A DNA stretch of 64,000 bases from contig JADJPA010000001.1 in assembly GCA_016713505.1 (NCBI GenBank), positions 2,865,501 through 2,929,500 on the forward strand, written 5' to 3'. A model generated the notes under the pieces. That model was not told the origin of the DNA. It made no database searches and saw only the letters and a list, made by a program, of their open reading frames with translations. The position numbers and the translations under genes were made by a program. Shown here one piece after another: positions 45,189-55,681 of this stretch (its first letter is position 1; every line of letters begins with the position of its first letter). This DNA comes from Candidatus Competibacteraceae bacterium (GTDB lineage: Bacteria; Pseudomonadota; Gammaproteobacteria; Competibacterales; Competibacteraceae).

Positions 45189-46462
45189 GGCGGCACGCCT
45201 CGCGCCAGCAACCAGCGCCGTTTTTCCAGAATCCGGTCCACGTCCCGATCCAGTGCGGCGAGGGCGGCGTCGGCTGTCAGTTCGCGACGGACCGCCAGTT
45301 CGGCGTAGTAGGCGATCCGGTTGGCGATGCGCTCCCATTCGGGAATCGGCGGCGTGGCCCGCACGTTTTGCAATTGTTGGCGGAAGGCGCGGGCGTAACG
45401 GTTGTCAGTCAAGGCGGAATCGTTCCAGGCGGATTGCCGGGCCGGCAGATCGCCGGTCAGTTGATAAAAGCGTGTTTGCTGTTCCGGCTCGGCCAGAAAT
45501 TCCAGCAGTTTCCAAGCCGCTTCCCGGCGGGGCGAGGTCCGGCTGAGCGCCAGGCTCGCGCCACCGGCCAACGACACTCCGGCGCGGCCGTCGAAAGTCG
45601 GCAGCGCGGCGGTGCTCCAGTGCGGTTGCAGGTCGGCGGGCAAGCGCCGCCCGAACTCGCCGATATTCCACGGTCCGCTGACATAGACCGCGAACGTGCC
45701 TTTGGCGAACTCCTGATAAAGATTCGCCATCTGGGCGTTGCTGACCGGCGGCGCGAAACCTTGCTCGAACAGTTGCAGATAAGTCGCGAACGCTTCGCGA
45801 AACAGCGGGTTTTGAAAGTCGCCGTATTGATGGCGGTCGCGCAGCAGCGCCGCGCCGCGTTGCAAGGCCAGAATGACCGGCAACTGCCATTCGTTGATCG
45901 GCAGCAGGATGGCGTAATGCGTTGGATCGCCAAAGCCTTTGAGCGCGGTCATGGCGCTTAGCCAATCGTTCCAGGTCGCTGGAGGCCCCGCAACACCGGC
46001 GGCGGCGAGCAGGTCGCTACGGTAGAAAAACAAGCGGGTATCCACGTACCACGGCAGCGCATACGTCAGGCCATCCAGCCGGTTGGTGGCGAGGATGCCG
46101 GGAAAATAATCGGCCAGCGCCGTTTCCGGCCACGACTTCAGCCGCTCATCCAACGGCTCGATGGCGCGCAACGCCACGAATTCGGGAATCCAGGTGTTGC
46201 CGAGCTGGAAGGCGTCCGGCATGGAATCGCCAGCGTAAGCGGTCAGCAACTTCTCGTGCGCCGCGCTCCAAGGGATTTGCTGGACCCGCACCCGAATGCC
46301 CGGATGGCGGCGCTCGAAGTCCGGCAGCAGCGCCTTGACCTGTTCGCCTTCCTGGCCCATCGCCCAGAATTCCACGGTCGTCGCCCGGTCGGCGGCGGAA
46401 TCGCACGCGGCTGACCCAAAGACCAGCAGAACGATGAACAATAGGCGGTGAAGTGACAGCAT
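45185..46462 (-). CDS. Sugar ABC transporter substrate-binding lipoprotein
   Basis: A 425-residue extracellular solute-binding protein of family 1 (MalE/UgpB type). A lipoprotein signal (LLFIVLLVFGSAAC) gives a lipid-anchored periplasmic protein. VEFWAMGQEGEQVKALLPDF is the characteristic start of the mature domain, followed by IPWSAAHEKLLTAYAGDSMP and YALPWYVDTRLFFYR. The ATG at 46462 is preferred because it places the signal peptide at the N terminus. It overlaps the permease gene, so both are one operon. Ligand is probably an oligosaccharide; no ATPase lies nearby. Confidence 0.92.
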   Translation of the reverse strand: MLSLHRLLFIVLLVFGSAACDSAADRATTVEFWAMGQEGEQVKALLPDFERRHPGIRVRVQQIPWSAAHEKLLTAYAGDSMPDAFQLGNTWIPEFVALRAIEPLDERLKSWPETALADYFPGILATNRLDGLTYALPWYVDTRLFFYRSDLLAAAGVAGPPATWNDWLSAMTALKGFGDPTHYAILLPINEWQLPVILALQRGAALLRDRHQYGDFQNPLFREAFATYLQLFEQGFAPPVSNAQMANLYQEFAKGTFAVYVSGPWNIGEFGRRLPADLQPHWSTAALPTFDGRAGVSLAGGASLALSRTSPRREAAWKLLEFLAEPEQQTRFYQLTGDLPARQSAWNDSALTDNRYARAFRQQLQNVRATPPIPEWERIANRIAYYAELAVRRELTADAALAALDRDVDRILEKRRWLLARGVPP

Positions 46463-46581
46463 GTCGCTTAGTTTAGCTGCAATCTGACCACGTCTGGCAA
46501 AAGGCTTGAAAACGCGACCCGCCATCCCCATACAATCGTGTTAGATTCCCCAATCGTTTTTCCCCGCTTGCGAGGTGCGCC

Positions 46582-46887
46582 ATGCCGATTTACGAATACC
46601 GTTGTCAGTCCTGCAACCACGAATTGGAAGCGATGCAAAAGCTCAGCGACCCCGAACTGAGCGATTGTCCCGCGTGCGGCAAGCCGGCCCTCAAGAAACT
46701 GATTTCGGTGGTCGGATTCCGGCTCAAGGGCGGCGGCTGGTACGAAACCGACTTCAAGAAAGGCGGCGCGCAGAAAAATGTGGTCAAGGAGGATACGGCG
46801 CCCAAGGAAAGCAAGGAAAGCAGCGCCAGCGGAGCTTGCGATGGCGCGGGCGGTTGCGGCGCGTGTCCCGCCCCGGCGGCGACTTAG
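46582..46887 (+). CDS. FmdB-type zinc ribbon protein
   Basis: A 101-residue protein. The first 45 residues are a zinc ribbon with CQSC and CPAC (MPIYEYRCQSCNHELEAMQ), followed by a conserved SVVGFRLKGGGWYETDF segment and a low-complexity tail ending in CGACPAPAAT. FmdB-family regulators are named for a putative role in formamidase expression, but their real function is unknown. In many proteobacteria this gene lies just upstream of aspS, as here. It is divergent from the sugar-binding lipoprotein gene. Confidence 0.9.
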   Translation: MPIYEYRCQSCNHELEAMQKLSDPELSDCPACGKPALKKLISVVGFRLKGGGWYETDFKKGGAQKNVVKEDTAPKESKESSASGACDGAGGCGACPAPAAT

Positions 46888-47180
46888 GGACTCGATCCGC
46901 GCGGGTTTCGGCGGCGCGGGCGTTTGTAGGTCGTCCGCGCCAGACAGCTAGCTCCTCGCGCTAGGGTCTTGGAGAAGTGCTGTCGCGTCATTTCTTCTCG
47001 CCCACCCGTCAACTGGACTCACGCAAGCATTTGATTGTTTGATCGAGCCTGTTCCTCGGTCAAACGCGGTTGCGGCCCGCTGACCGAATCCGTACCATCC
47101 CTTTCTTTAAAATAACATCGCCGCTTGGCGTCTCCTTCAGCGTCGCTTCAATCGCCTTTCGTGAAACGGAAACCGAACCC

Positions 47181-48950
<1,770 letters not shown>

Positions 48951-48959
48951 TCTCAGCGG

Positions 48960-49445
48960 GTGAACGATCATTCCTCGCCTCCGGCTCCGATCCTTCCAGC
49001 GGGTGAAGGGCCGCCAACCCGTTACAAGCGCCCGGAATCGGTGTTGGTGGTAGTCTATACCGCCACGGATGAGGTGCTGTTACTGCGCCGTTGTCAGCCG
49101 CCGGATTTCTGGCAGTCGGTGACCGGCAGCCTGGATTGGGAGGAAACCGATCCGCTGGATGCCGCGCGCCGGGAGTTGCGCGAGGAGACCGGCTTGGGTG
49201 ATGAGGTTGCAGTCGTCCGCTGCGGGACGATCAACCGCTTTCCGATACTGCCGCCCTGGCGGCCTCGTTACGCGCCGGAGGCCGTGGAGAACATCGAGCA
49301 TGTCTTTCAAGTCCGGCTGTCGGATCGCCGTCCCATCGTTTTGAACCCCGCCGAACACAGCGAATACGAGTGGCTGCCGCGCGCCGCCGCCGCCGCCCGT
49401 GTCACCTCCTGGACCAACCGGGACGCCATCCTGCAACTGCCATGA
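48960..49445 (+). CDS. nudB: Dihydroneopterin triphosphate diphosphatase
   Basis: A 161-residue Nudix hydrolase. The Nudix box is complete (GSLDWEETDPLDAARRELRE followed by ETGLG), fitting GX5EX7REUXEEXGU. The flanks YKRPESVLVVVYT and RTINRFPILP-like sequences match NudB, which removes pyrophosphate from dihydroneopterin triphosphate in folate synthesis. The start is GTG at 48960. It is placed between aspS and mprF and shares ATGA with mprF. aspS-nudB is a conserved pair in gammaproteobacteria. Confidence 0.92.
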   Translation: MNDHSSPPAPILPAGEGPPTRYKRPESVLVVVYTATDEVLLLRRCQPPDFWQSVTGSLDWEETDPLDAARRELREETGLGDEVAVVRCGTINRFPILPPWRPRYAPEAVENIEHVFQVRLSDRRPIVLNPAEHSEYEWLPRAAAAARVTSWTNRDAILQLP

Positions 49446-52000
49446 AACGGTTGTTGGCTCGCTCGCTCGGCCCGCTCATCGCATTGGGCCTGTTCGGCAC
49501 CGCGCTGTGGCTGCTGCATCGCGCCCTGACCGAGTATCGCTATGAGGATGTGGCGGCTTATTTCCGACGCCTGCCCAACTGGCAACTGGTGGCCGCTTTG
49601 TGCGCCACGGCGCTCAGCTATCTGGTCGCCACCGGCTACGACTGGCTGGCGCTGCGTTACATCCGTAGACCGTTGCCTTGGGTCAAGGTCGGCTTTGCCG
49701 CCTCGCTCGCTTACGCCTTTAGCAATTCGGTCGGGATGGCGGTGCTGACTTCCGGTTCGCTGCGGTATCGGCTCTATTCGAGTTGGGGTCTGACGGCGGT
49801 GGAAATCGCCAAGATCGTCATGTTCACCACCCTGACCTTTTGGCTGGGCATTCTCACGGTTGGTGGAACCGTGCTGGCGCTGGACCCGTTGGAACTGGGT
49901 TCGCTGCCCTACGTCGATCTGGACAGCCGGCGGCTGGGCTTGCTGATGCTGGTGCCGCCGCTGGTCTATGTGTTGCTGGGCGCGTGGCGCCGGCGGCCGC
50001 TCAAACTGGGTCCGTGGGAGCTGCCGATGGTTCGTCCCCGCCTGGCGTTGCCGCAACTGGCGGTCGGAGCGCTCGATTGGCTGATGGCCAGTCTGGTGTT
50101 GTATGTACTGATGTCCACTCTGGGAACCATCGGCTACGGCCAGGTCGTCAGCGTATTTCTGATCGCTCAAGTCGTGGGGTTGCTCAGTCAGATCCCCGGC
50201 GGGTTGGGTGTGTTCGAGTCGCTGGTGCTGCTGTTGCTGCGCGACCGCTTGCCGGCCGCCGATCTGCTCGGCGCGCTGTTGGCCTATCGGGTGATCTATT
50301 ATCTGCTGCCGCTGGCGTTGGCGGCGATTACGCTCGGCCTGTACGAGTTGCGGCATCAACGAGAGCGGATTCTGTGGTTGCCGCGCATAGTGGGACCGTG
50401 GGCGCCGGTGCTGTTGCCGCACGTCTTGGCGCTGCTGGCCTTGGTCAGCGGCGCGGTGCTGCTGTTCTCGGCGGTCACTCCGGCGGTGGAAGCGCGGTTG
50501 GTCTGGCTGGAAGATTTGTTACCGTTGTCGGTGTTGGAAGCCTCTCACTTCATCAGCAGTTTGGTGGGGATGGGCTTATTGTTGCTGGCGCGGGGGTTGC
50601 AGCGTCGGCTCGATGCCGCCTGGTGGTTGACGGTGATGTTGCTGGTGGCCGGCATCGTCGCGTCGCTGCTCAAGGGCGCCGATTACGAGGAAGCGCTGTT
50701 TCTGGCGGTTCTGCTGGCCGGATTGCTCCCTTCCAGGGAGCAGTTCTATCGGCGCGCCTCGCTGTTTGGCGAGCGGTTTACCGCCGGTTGGCTGGCCACT
50801 ATTGCCGTCGTGCTGATTTGTTCGATCTGGCTGGGTTTCTTTTCCTACAAGCATGTCGAATATTCGCATGATTTGTGGTGGGCGTTCAGTTTCGGCGGGG
50901 AGGGCGATGCGCCGCGGTTCTTGCGCGCCATGGTGGGCGCGTTGGGCGTGACGCTGTTCTTCGGCGTCGCCAAGTTATTGCAGCCAGTGCCTTTCGAGCC
51001 GGCCTTGCCGGACGCGGTCGAACTCGAACAGGCTCGGACCATTGCTAGCACGTTCTCGCGCGGTTACGCGCATCTGGCGTTGCTGGGCGACAAGGCGCTG
51101 CTGTTCAATCAAAGCCGCAGCGCTTTTTTGATGTATGCGGTCGAAGGCCGCACCTGGGTGGCGATGGGCGACCCGGTCGCCGCTTGCGAGGAGGATCGCC
51201 GCGAGTTGGCCTGGGGTTTTCGCGAGCTGTGCGAGCGCCATAACGGTTGGCCGGTATTTTATCAAGTCCACCCGGCGCATCTGGGTTTGTACGTGGAATT
51301 GGGGCTGGCTTTGCTCAAGTTCGGCGAAGAAGCGCGGGTGCGGCTGTCCGAATTTTCCCTGGAGGGAAAAGCGCGTAAATCCATGCGCAACAACCTCAGC
51401 CGATTGGAGCGGGAAGGTTACCGCTTTGAAGTCGTCGAGAGCGCCGCCGTGCCGGCCTTGCTGCCTCGGTTGCGCGCGGTTTCCGATGCGTGGCTCGGCG
51501 ATAAAGGCAGCCGCGAGAAGCGTTTTTCGCTGGGCTTTTTCAAAGAGGCTTACCTGCAAAGCGGACCGGTCGCGGCGGTCTGGCGCGCCTCGGAGCTGGT
51601 GGCTTTCGCCAATCTCTGGCAGGGCGGCGGCGAGGAACTGTCGGTGGATTTGATGCGCTATCCGCCCGACAGTCCGAACGGCCTGATGGATTATCTGTTC
51701 GTCCAGATCATGTTGTGGGGCCGGAGCCAGGGCTATGAATGGTTCAACCTGGGCATGGCGCCGCTGGCCGGTTTGCAGAACCGCAGTTTCGCACCGCTGT
51801 GGAACCGCTTCGGCGCGCTGGTGTTCGGCCAGGGTGAGACCTTTTACAATTTTCGGGGCCTGCACCAATACAAGGATAAATTCGATCCCGAATGGGAGGC
51901 CCGCTATCTGGCGACGCCGGGCGGTTTGGCGCTGCCGCTGGTGCTGGCGGATCTGACGGCGCTGATCGCTGGCGGCTTCAGAGGCGTTATCGGAAAATAA
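49442..52000 (+). CDS. mprF: Phosphatidylglycerol lysyltransferase, bifunctional synthase/flippase
   Basis: An 852-residue MprF/LpiA protein. About the first 520 residues are membrane helices of the flippase domain (with FSNSVGMAVLTSGSLRYRLY and LLSQIPGGLGVFESLVLLLL); the C-terminal soluble domain (about 530-852, DUF2156) transfers an amino acid, usually Lys, from tRNA to phosphatidylglycerol (RKSMRNNLSRLEREGY; DYLFVQIMLWGRSQGYEWFN). The lipid change raises surface positive charge and protects against cationic peptides and acid. The ATG overlaps the nudB stop. The next gene is acvB, matching the lpiA-acvB pair of rhizobia. Confidence 0.94.
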   Translation: MKRLLARSLGPLIALGLFGTALWLLHRALTEYRYEDVAAYFRRLPNWQLVAALCATALSYLVATGYDWLALRYIRRPLPWVKVGFAASLAYAFSNSVGMAVLTSGSLRYRLYSSWGLTAVEIAKIVMFTTLTFWLGILTVGGTVLALDPLELGSLPYVDLDSRRLGLLMLVPPLVYVLLGAWRRRPLKLGPWELPMVRPRLALPQLAVGALDWLMASLVLYVLMSTLGTIGYGQVVSVFLIAQVVGLLSQIPGGLGVFESLVLLLLRDRLPAADLLGALLAYRVIYYLLPLALAAITLGLYELRHQRERILWLPRIVGPWAPVLLPHVLALLALVSGAVLLFSAVTPAVEARLVWLEDLLPLSVLEASHFISSLVGMGLLLLARGLQRRLDAAWWLTVMLLVAGIVASLLKGADYEEALFLAVLLAGLLPSREQFYRRASLFGERFTAGWLATIAVVLICSIWLGFFSYKHVEYSHDLWWAFSFGGEGDAPRFLRAMVGALGVTLFFGVAKLLQPVPFEPALPDAVELEQARTIASTFSRGYAHLALLGDKALLFNQSRSAFLMYAVEGRTWVAMGDPVAACEEDRRELAWGFRELCERHNGWPVFYQVHPAHLGLYVELGLALLKFGEEARVRLSEFSLEGKARKSMRNNLSRLEREGYRFEVVESAAVPALLPRLRAVSDAWLGDKGSREKRFSLGFFKEAYLQSGPVAAVWRASELVAFANLWQGGGEELSVDLMRYPPDSPNGLMDYLFVQIMLWGRSQGYEWFNLGMAPLAGLQNRSFAPLWNRFGALVFGQGETFYNFRGLHQYKDKFDPEWEARYLATPGGLALPLVLADLTALIAGGFRGVIGK

Positions 52001-52006
52001 CGACTG

Positions 52007-53482
52007 ATGAGTAATTTCATGACTGTACCCAAGCTGGCGCGAACGGTGTGGCTGATTGCCGCTCTGGCGGCCGCCGGCGCGCGGGCGGAACCGGTCGAAG
52101 AGACGCTGGACGATGCCGGTTTCGGCAAGCTGGCGGTCTATCGCGCGACTGACGAACCTAAAGGCGTGCTGCTGTTCGCGTCGGGAGCCGGCGGGTGGAG
52201 CGCGGAGCTGACCGCCGCCGCCAGGGAGATGGCAAAACTCGATTACGTGGTGGCGGCGATCAACCTGGATGAGTATTCGACCCGGCTGGAGCGCTCGGAC
52301 GGCGCCTGCGCTGACTTATCGCTGGATCTCGACCGTTTGAACCGGCTGCTGGAGCAGCGTTATCCCATCGAGACCCACCAGCCGCCGGTCCTGCTGGGTT
52401 ACGGCGCCGGTGCGACGCTGGTTTACACCGCGCTGGCCCAGGCGCCGGTCGAACGCTTTCACGCTGGGCTGGGGGTGGATTTCTGCCCGGAACTGCCCTT
52501 GCGCAAACCGCTCTGCAAGGGGCCGGCGAATCTGGAGAGCGCGCCGCGGCCGGATAACAAGGGCGTGCTTTTGAAACCGATCGCCCGGATGCCGACCACC
52601 TGGTTCGTGTTTCAAAATCGGCCCGCTTGCGATGCCGGGGCGACCGGACAATTCGTCAAATCGATCCAACTGGTCCGGCTGAGCGAATTGCCCGGCCTCG
52701 GGGGGGTTAAAACGTGGCAGCCGCAGGTTGCCGCCTTGCTGCAATGGCTGGACCCCAGCATCGTCAAACAGGTGCAACCCGATGCCAGCGTCAGCGGCGT
52801 ACCGCTGACCGAGGTGCCGGCGACCGACGGTCCGGACCGACCGCAGCTGGCGGTCATGCTGTCCGGCGATGGCGGCTGGGCGCTGTTGGATCGCGCCGTG
52901 ACGGCGGAGCTGGCGAAAAACGGCCTGCCGACCGTGGGGTTGGATTCGTTGAGCTATTTTTGGAAAGCCCGCCAGCCGGATGAAGTGGCGCTGGATTTGG
53001 AGCGTGTGCTGCGCTACTACTTGGCGCTTTGGAAGAAGGGACGCATCGTGTTGCTGGGCTATTCCTTCGGCGCGGATGTGTTGCCGGCGACCGTCAACCG
53101 GTTGCCGCAAGACCTGCGAGACCGGATCGATTTGGTGGCGTTTTTGGGCCTGTCGGATTATGCCGCCTTCGAGTTCAAACTGAACAACTGGATCAGCGAC
53201 GAACCGGACGAAGGCGATCGGCCGGTTCGCCCGGAACTGGAAAAAATGGCCGCGTTCAAGCGGTTGTGCGTTTACGGCGCGGATGAGGAGGACGCTTCCT
53301 GTCCGAAAGTAGCCGATCTGGGGATAAGCGCCGAAAAGATGCCGGGCGACCATCATTTCGATGAAGATTACCCCGGAGTGGCCCGCCGCATTCTCGACCG
53401 GTTGCCACCATTGCCCGCCGCCCCAGCGACCGCCGCGCCGCCCCCCGCGCCAGCGGCGGACCCACCCCCCGCCAAGAATTGA
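52007..53482 (+). CDS. acvB: AcvB/VirJ-type protein, probable aminoacyl-phosphatidylglycerol hydrolase
   Basis: A 491-residue periplasmic protein with a signal peptide (LIAALAAAGARA). Two alpha/beta hydrolase-like halves are seen: the first with LLGYGAGATLVYTAL, the second the VirJ domain with LSGDGGWALLDRAVTAELA, LDSLSYFWKARQPDE and LLGYSFGADVLP, whose serine is the expected nucleophile. The tail is Pro/Ala-rich. In Agrobacterium, AcvB encoded beside lpiA hydrolyses lysyl-phosphatidylglycerol. Here it starts 6 bases after mprF, so synthesis and turnover of the lipid are encoded together. Confidence 0.88.
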   Translation: MSNFMTVPKLARTVWLIAALAAAGARAEPVEETLDDAGFGKLAVYRATDEPKGVLLFASGAGGWSAELTAAAREMAKLDYVVAAINLDEYSTRLERSDGACADLSLDLDRLNRLLEQRYPIETHQPPVLLGYGAGATLVYTALAQAPVERFHAGLGVDFCPELPLRKPLCKGPANLESAPRPDNKGVLLKPIARMPTTWFVFQNRPACDAGATGQFVKSIQLVRLSELPGLGGVKTWQPQVAALLQWLDPSIVKQVQPDASVSGVPLTEVPATDGPDRPQLAVMLSGDGGWALLDRAVTAELAKNGLPTVGLDSLSYFWKARQPDEVALDLERVLRYYLALWKKGRIVLLGYSFGADVLPATVNRLPQDLRDRIDLVAFLGLSDYAAFEFKLNNWISDEPDEGDRPVRPELEKMAAFKRLCVYGADEEDASCPKVADLGISAEKMPGDHHFDEDYPGVARRILDRLPPLPAAPATAAPPPAPAADPPPAKN

Positions 53483-53483
53483 A

Positions 53484-54317
53484 ATGGCCGTCTACGCCAT
53501 CGGCGACATTCAAGGCTGCTACGAGCCTTTACAGCGGTTGCTGGAGGCGCTGCGCTTCGATCCCGCCGCCGATAGGCTGTGGCTGGTCGGCGATCTGGTC
53601 AATCGCGGGCCGCGATCGTTGGACGTGCTGCGGCTGATGTGCGAGTTGGGCGAGCGGGTGGTCGCGGTCCTGGGCAATCACGATCTGACGTTGCTGGCCG
53701 TGGCGGCCGGTCGGGTGAAGCCCAAGCGCAAGGATACCTTTCATTCGGTTTTGGAAGCGCCGGATCGGGTCGAACTGTTGGACTGGTTGCGCCGCTGTCC
53801 GTTACTCCATCACGATCCGGCGCTCGGCTTTACCATGGTTCATGCCGGATTGCCGCCGCAATGGGATCTGGCGCTGGCGCAACAGTGCGCGGCGGAAGTG
53901 GAAGGGGTTCTGCGCGGGCCGCTCTGCGAGGAATTTCTGGCGCGGATGTTCGGCGGCGAGCCACGCCGCTGGCGGGACGATCTGAGCGGCTACGACCGGC
54001 TGCGCTTCATGGTCAATGCCCTGACGCGAATCCGGTTCTGCACGTCGAACGGCGTGTTGACCTTCGACGATAAGGGTGCGCCCGGCAGTCAACCTCCGAC
54101 TTTGTTACCGTGGTTCCAAGCGCCCGACCGCCGCAACGCCGATCTCAATTTGGTGTTCGGGCATTGGGCGGCGCTCGGCTACTATCGCGCGCCGGGCATT
54201 TTCGCGCTGGACAGCGGCTGCGTCTGGGGCAACCGCTTGACCGCCATCCGCTTGGACGAACCCGGCGTGCCGGCCTGGAGCGTGCCGGCGGCCGGGCCGC
54301 CTCCGACGCCGACATGA
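53484..54317 (+). CDS. apaH: Symmetrical bis(5'-nucleosyl)-tetraphosphatase
   Basis: A 277-residue metallophosphoesterase that splits Ap4A into two ADP (E. coli ApaH has 280 residues). The metal-binding motifs are AVYAIGDIQGC, LVGDLVNRGPRS and AVLGNHDLTLLAVA; HAGLPPQWDL and NLVFGHWAALGYY complete the active site. It starts one base after the acvB stop and overlaps folA (ATGATG/TGA). apaH-folA adjacency is common in gammaproteobacteria. Confidence 0.96.
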   Translation: MAVYAIGDIQGCYEPLQRLLEALRFDPAADRLWLVGDLVNRGPRSLDVLRLMCELGERVVAVLGNHDLTLLAVAAGRVKPKRKDTFHSVLEAPDRVELLDWLRRCPLLHHDPALGFTMVHAGLPPQWDLALAQQCAAEVEGVLRGPLCEEFLARMFGGEPRRWRDDLSGYDRLRFMVNALTRIRFCTSNGVLTFDDKGAPGSQPPTLLPWFQAPDRRNADLNLVFGHWAALGYYRAPGIFALDSGCVWGNRLTAIRLDEPGVPAWSVPAAGPPPTPT

Positions 54318-54910
54318 TGCCAACGCCGGCCTCGAACGCCTGCGCGGCGGACGATGAGCCGCGCGTCGCGGTCACGGCAAATTCCGACAGGCCGCCGCCA
54401 CTGGCATTGATAGCGGCGCTGGCGCGCAACCGGGTGATCGGGCGTAACAACGCTCTGCCGTGGCATTTGCCGGCGGATTTGCGCTTCTTCAAGCAAACCA
54501 CGATGGGCAAACCGCTGTTGCTGGGCCGGCGCACTTGGGAATCCATCGGTCGGCCGCTGCCGGGCCGTCGGATGATCGTCTTGACCGGCGATCCGACCTA
54601 TCGAGCGGAGGGGTGCGCGGTGGCGCATTCATTGCGCGAGGCGCTAAGCCTGCTCGGTGCAGCGTCCGAGATCATGGTGATCGGCGGCGCCGGGTTGTTC
54701 GAACAAACCTTGCCGCTGGCCGAGCGGATGTACTTGACGCGGGTCGAGGCCGAGATTCCGGGCGATGTCTGGTTTCCAGAATGGGATGCGCGGCAATGGC
54801 GGCTGGCTTGGGAGGAGGCGCATCCGGCCGATGGCAAACACGCTTGGCCTTTTCGCTTTCAACGTTGGGAGCGGCGCTGCGATGAGCGCAGTGAAAATCC
54901 CGTTGCATGA
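54314..54910 (+). CDS. folA: Dihydrofolate reductase
   Basis: A 198-residue enzyme that reduces dihydrofolate to tetrahydrofolate with NADPH. The core starts at about residue 34: LALIAALARNRVIGRNNALP, with WHLPADLRFFK (catalytic Asp), LLLGRRTWESIGRPLPGR and IMVIGGAGLFEQTLP. It is longer than E. coli FolA (159) because of an unrelated 30-residue N-terminal extension, if the ATG at 54314 inside the apaH stop is the start. No later ATG before the core exists. The stop overlaps the DUF599 start. Confidence 0.93.
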   Translation: MMPTPASNACAADDEPRVAVTANSDRPPPLALIAALARNRVIGRNNALPWHLPADLRFFKQTTMGKPLLLGRRTWESIGRPLPGRRMIVLTGDPTYRAEGCAVAHSLREALSLLGAASEIMVIGGAGLFEQTLPLAERMYLTRVEAEIPGDVWFPEWDARQWRLAWEEAHPADGKHAWPFRFQRWERRCDERSENPVA

Positions 54911-55677
54911 GGTTGGATGGTTCAATCATGGATTTCCAGGAAAATTTGAACCGGTTTTGCGCCGCCGTACCGGGGCCGGATTGGCTGGCGCTGGCTTGGT
55001 TTGTGATCTGCTGGGTGGGTTATACCGTTTATTCCAAACACGGGGGCTGGGCGCGTCGTAGCTTGATGCGTGGCACGGATCGGTTGCGGACGGTGTGGAT
55101 GGAGCGGATGCTCGAACGCGATGTCCGCATCGTGGATTCCGGGCTGCTCAGCACTTTGATGCAGAGCGTGTCTTTTTTCGCCTCGACCACCATCCTGATC
55201 ATCGGCAGCTTGATCGCGGCGTTCGGGGCTATCGACCGCGAGATGGCACTGACCGCGAATCTCGGTTTTCTGGTCGCCGCCAGCCGCGAGGTGTGGACGC
55301 TCAAACTCTTGTCGCTGCTGGTGGTGTTCATCTATGCCTTCTTCAAACTCACGTGGTCGTTGCGTCAGTTCAACCGCTGCGCGATCTTGATTGGGGCCGC
55401 GCCTCTGCCCGGCCAGATCGACGACGCTCGCCGGCAAATCTGGGCGCGACGCCTTGGCCGGTTGAATACGCTGGCCGGAGATGATTTCAACCTCGGATTG
55501 CGCGCCTACTATTTCGGGCTGGCGCTGTTGGCTTGGTTCATCCATCCGGGGATGTTCGCCGGCGCTTCGATCTGGGTGGTGGCGGTGCTGTACCAGCGCG
55601 AATTTACCTCCGAACCAGCGTTGTTGCTCGGTGATGAGGGCGAAGGTAACGAACGCGGCGCGCCGCCCGCCCGTTAG
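54907..55677 (+). CDS. DUF599 family membrane protein
   Basis: A 256-residue inner-membrane protein with about four hydrophobic segments (WLALAWFVICWVGYTVYS; SVSFFASTTILIIGSLIAAF; LKLLSLLVVFIYAFFKLTWS; YYFGLALLAWFIHPGMFAGA). The loop WMERMLERDVRIVDSGLLST and the C-terminal VVAVLYQREFTS are typical of DUF599 proteins, whose function is unknown. The ATG at 54907 overlaps the folA stop; an internal ATG at 54928 is a possible alternative. It ends 4 bases before the convergent tonB gene. Confidence 0.88.
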   Translation: MRLDGSIMDFQENLNRFCAAVPGPDWLALAWFVICWVGYTVYSKHGGWARRSLMRGTDRLRTVWMERMLERDVRIVDSGLLSTLMQSVSFFASTTILIIGSLIAAFGAIDREMALTANLGFLVAASREVWTLKLLSLLVVFIYAFFKLTWSLRQFNRCAILIGAAPLPGQIDDARRQIWARRLGRLNTLAGDDFNLGLRAYYFGLALLAWFIHPGMFAGASIWVVAVLYQREFTSEPALLLGDEGEGNERGAPPAR

Positions 55678-55681
55678 AGCC

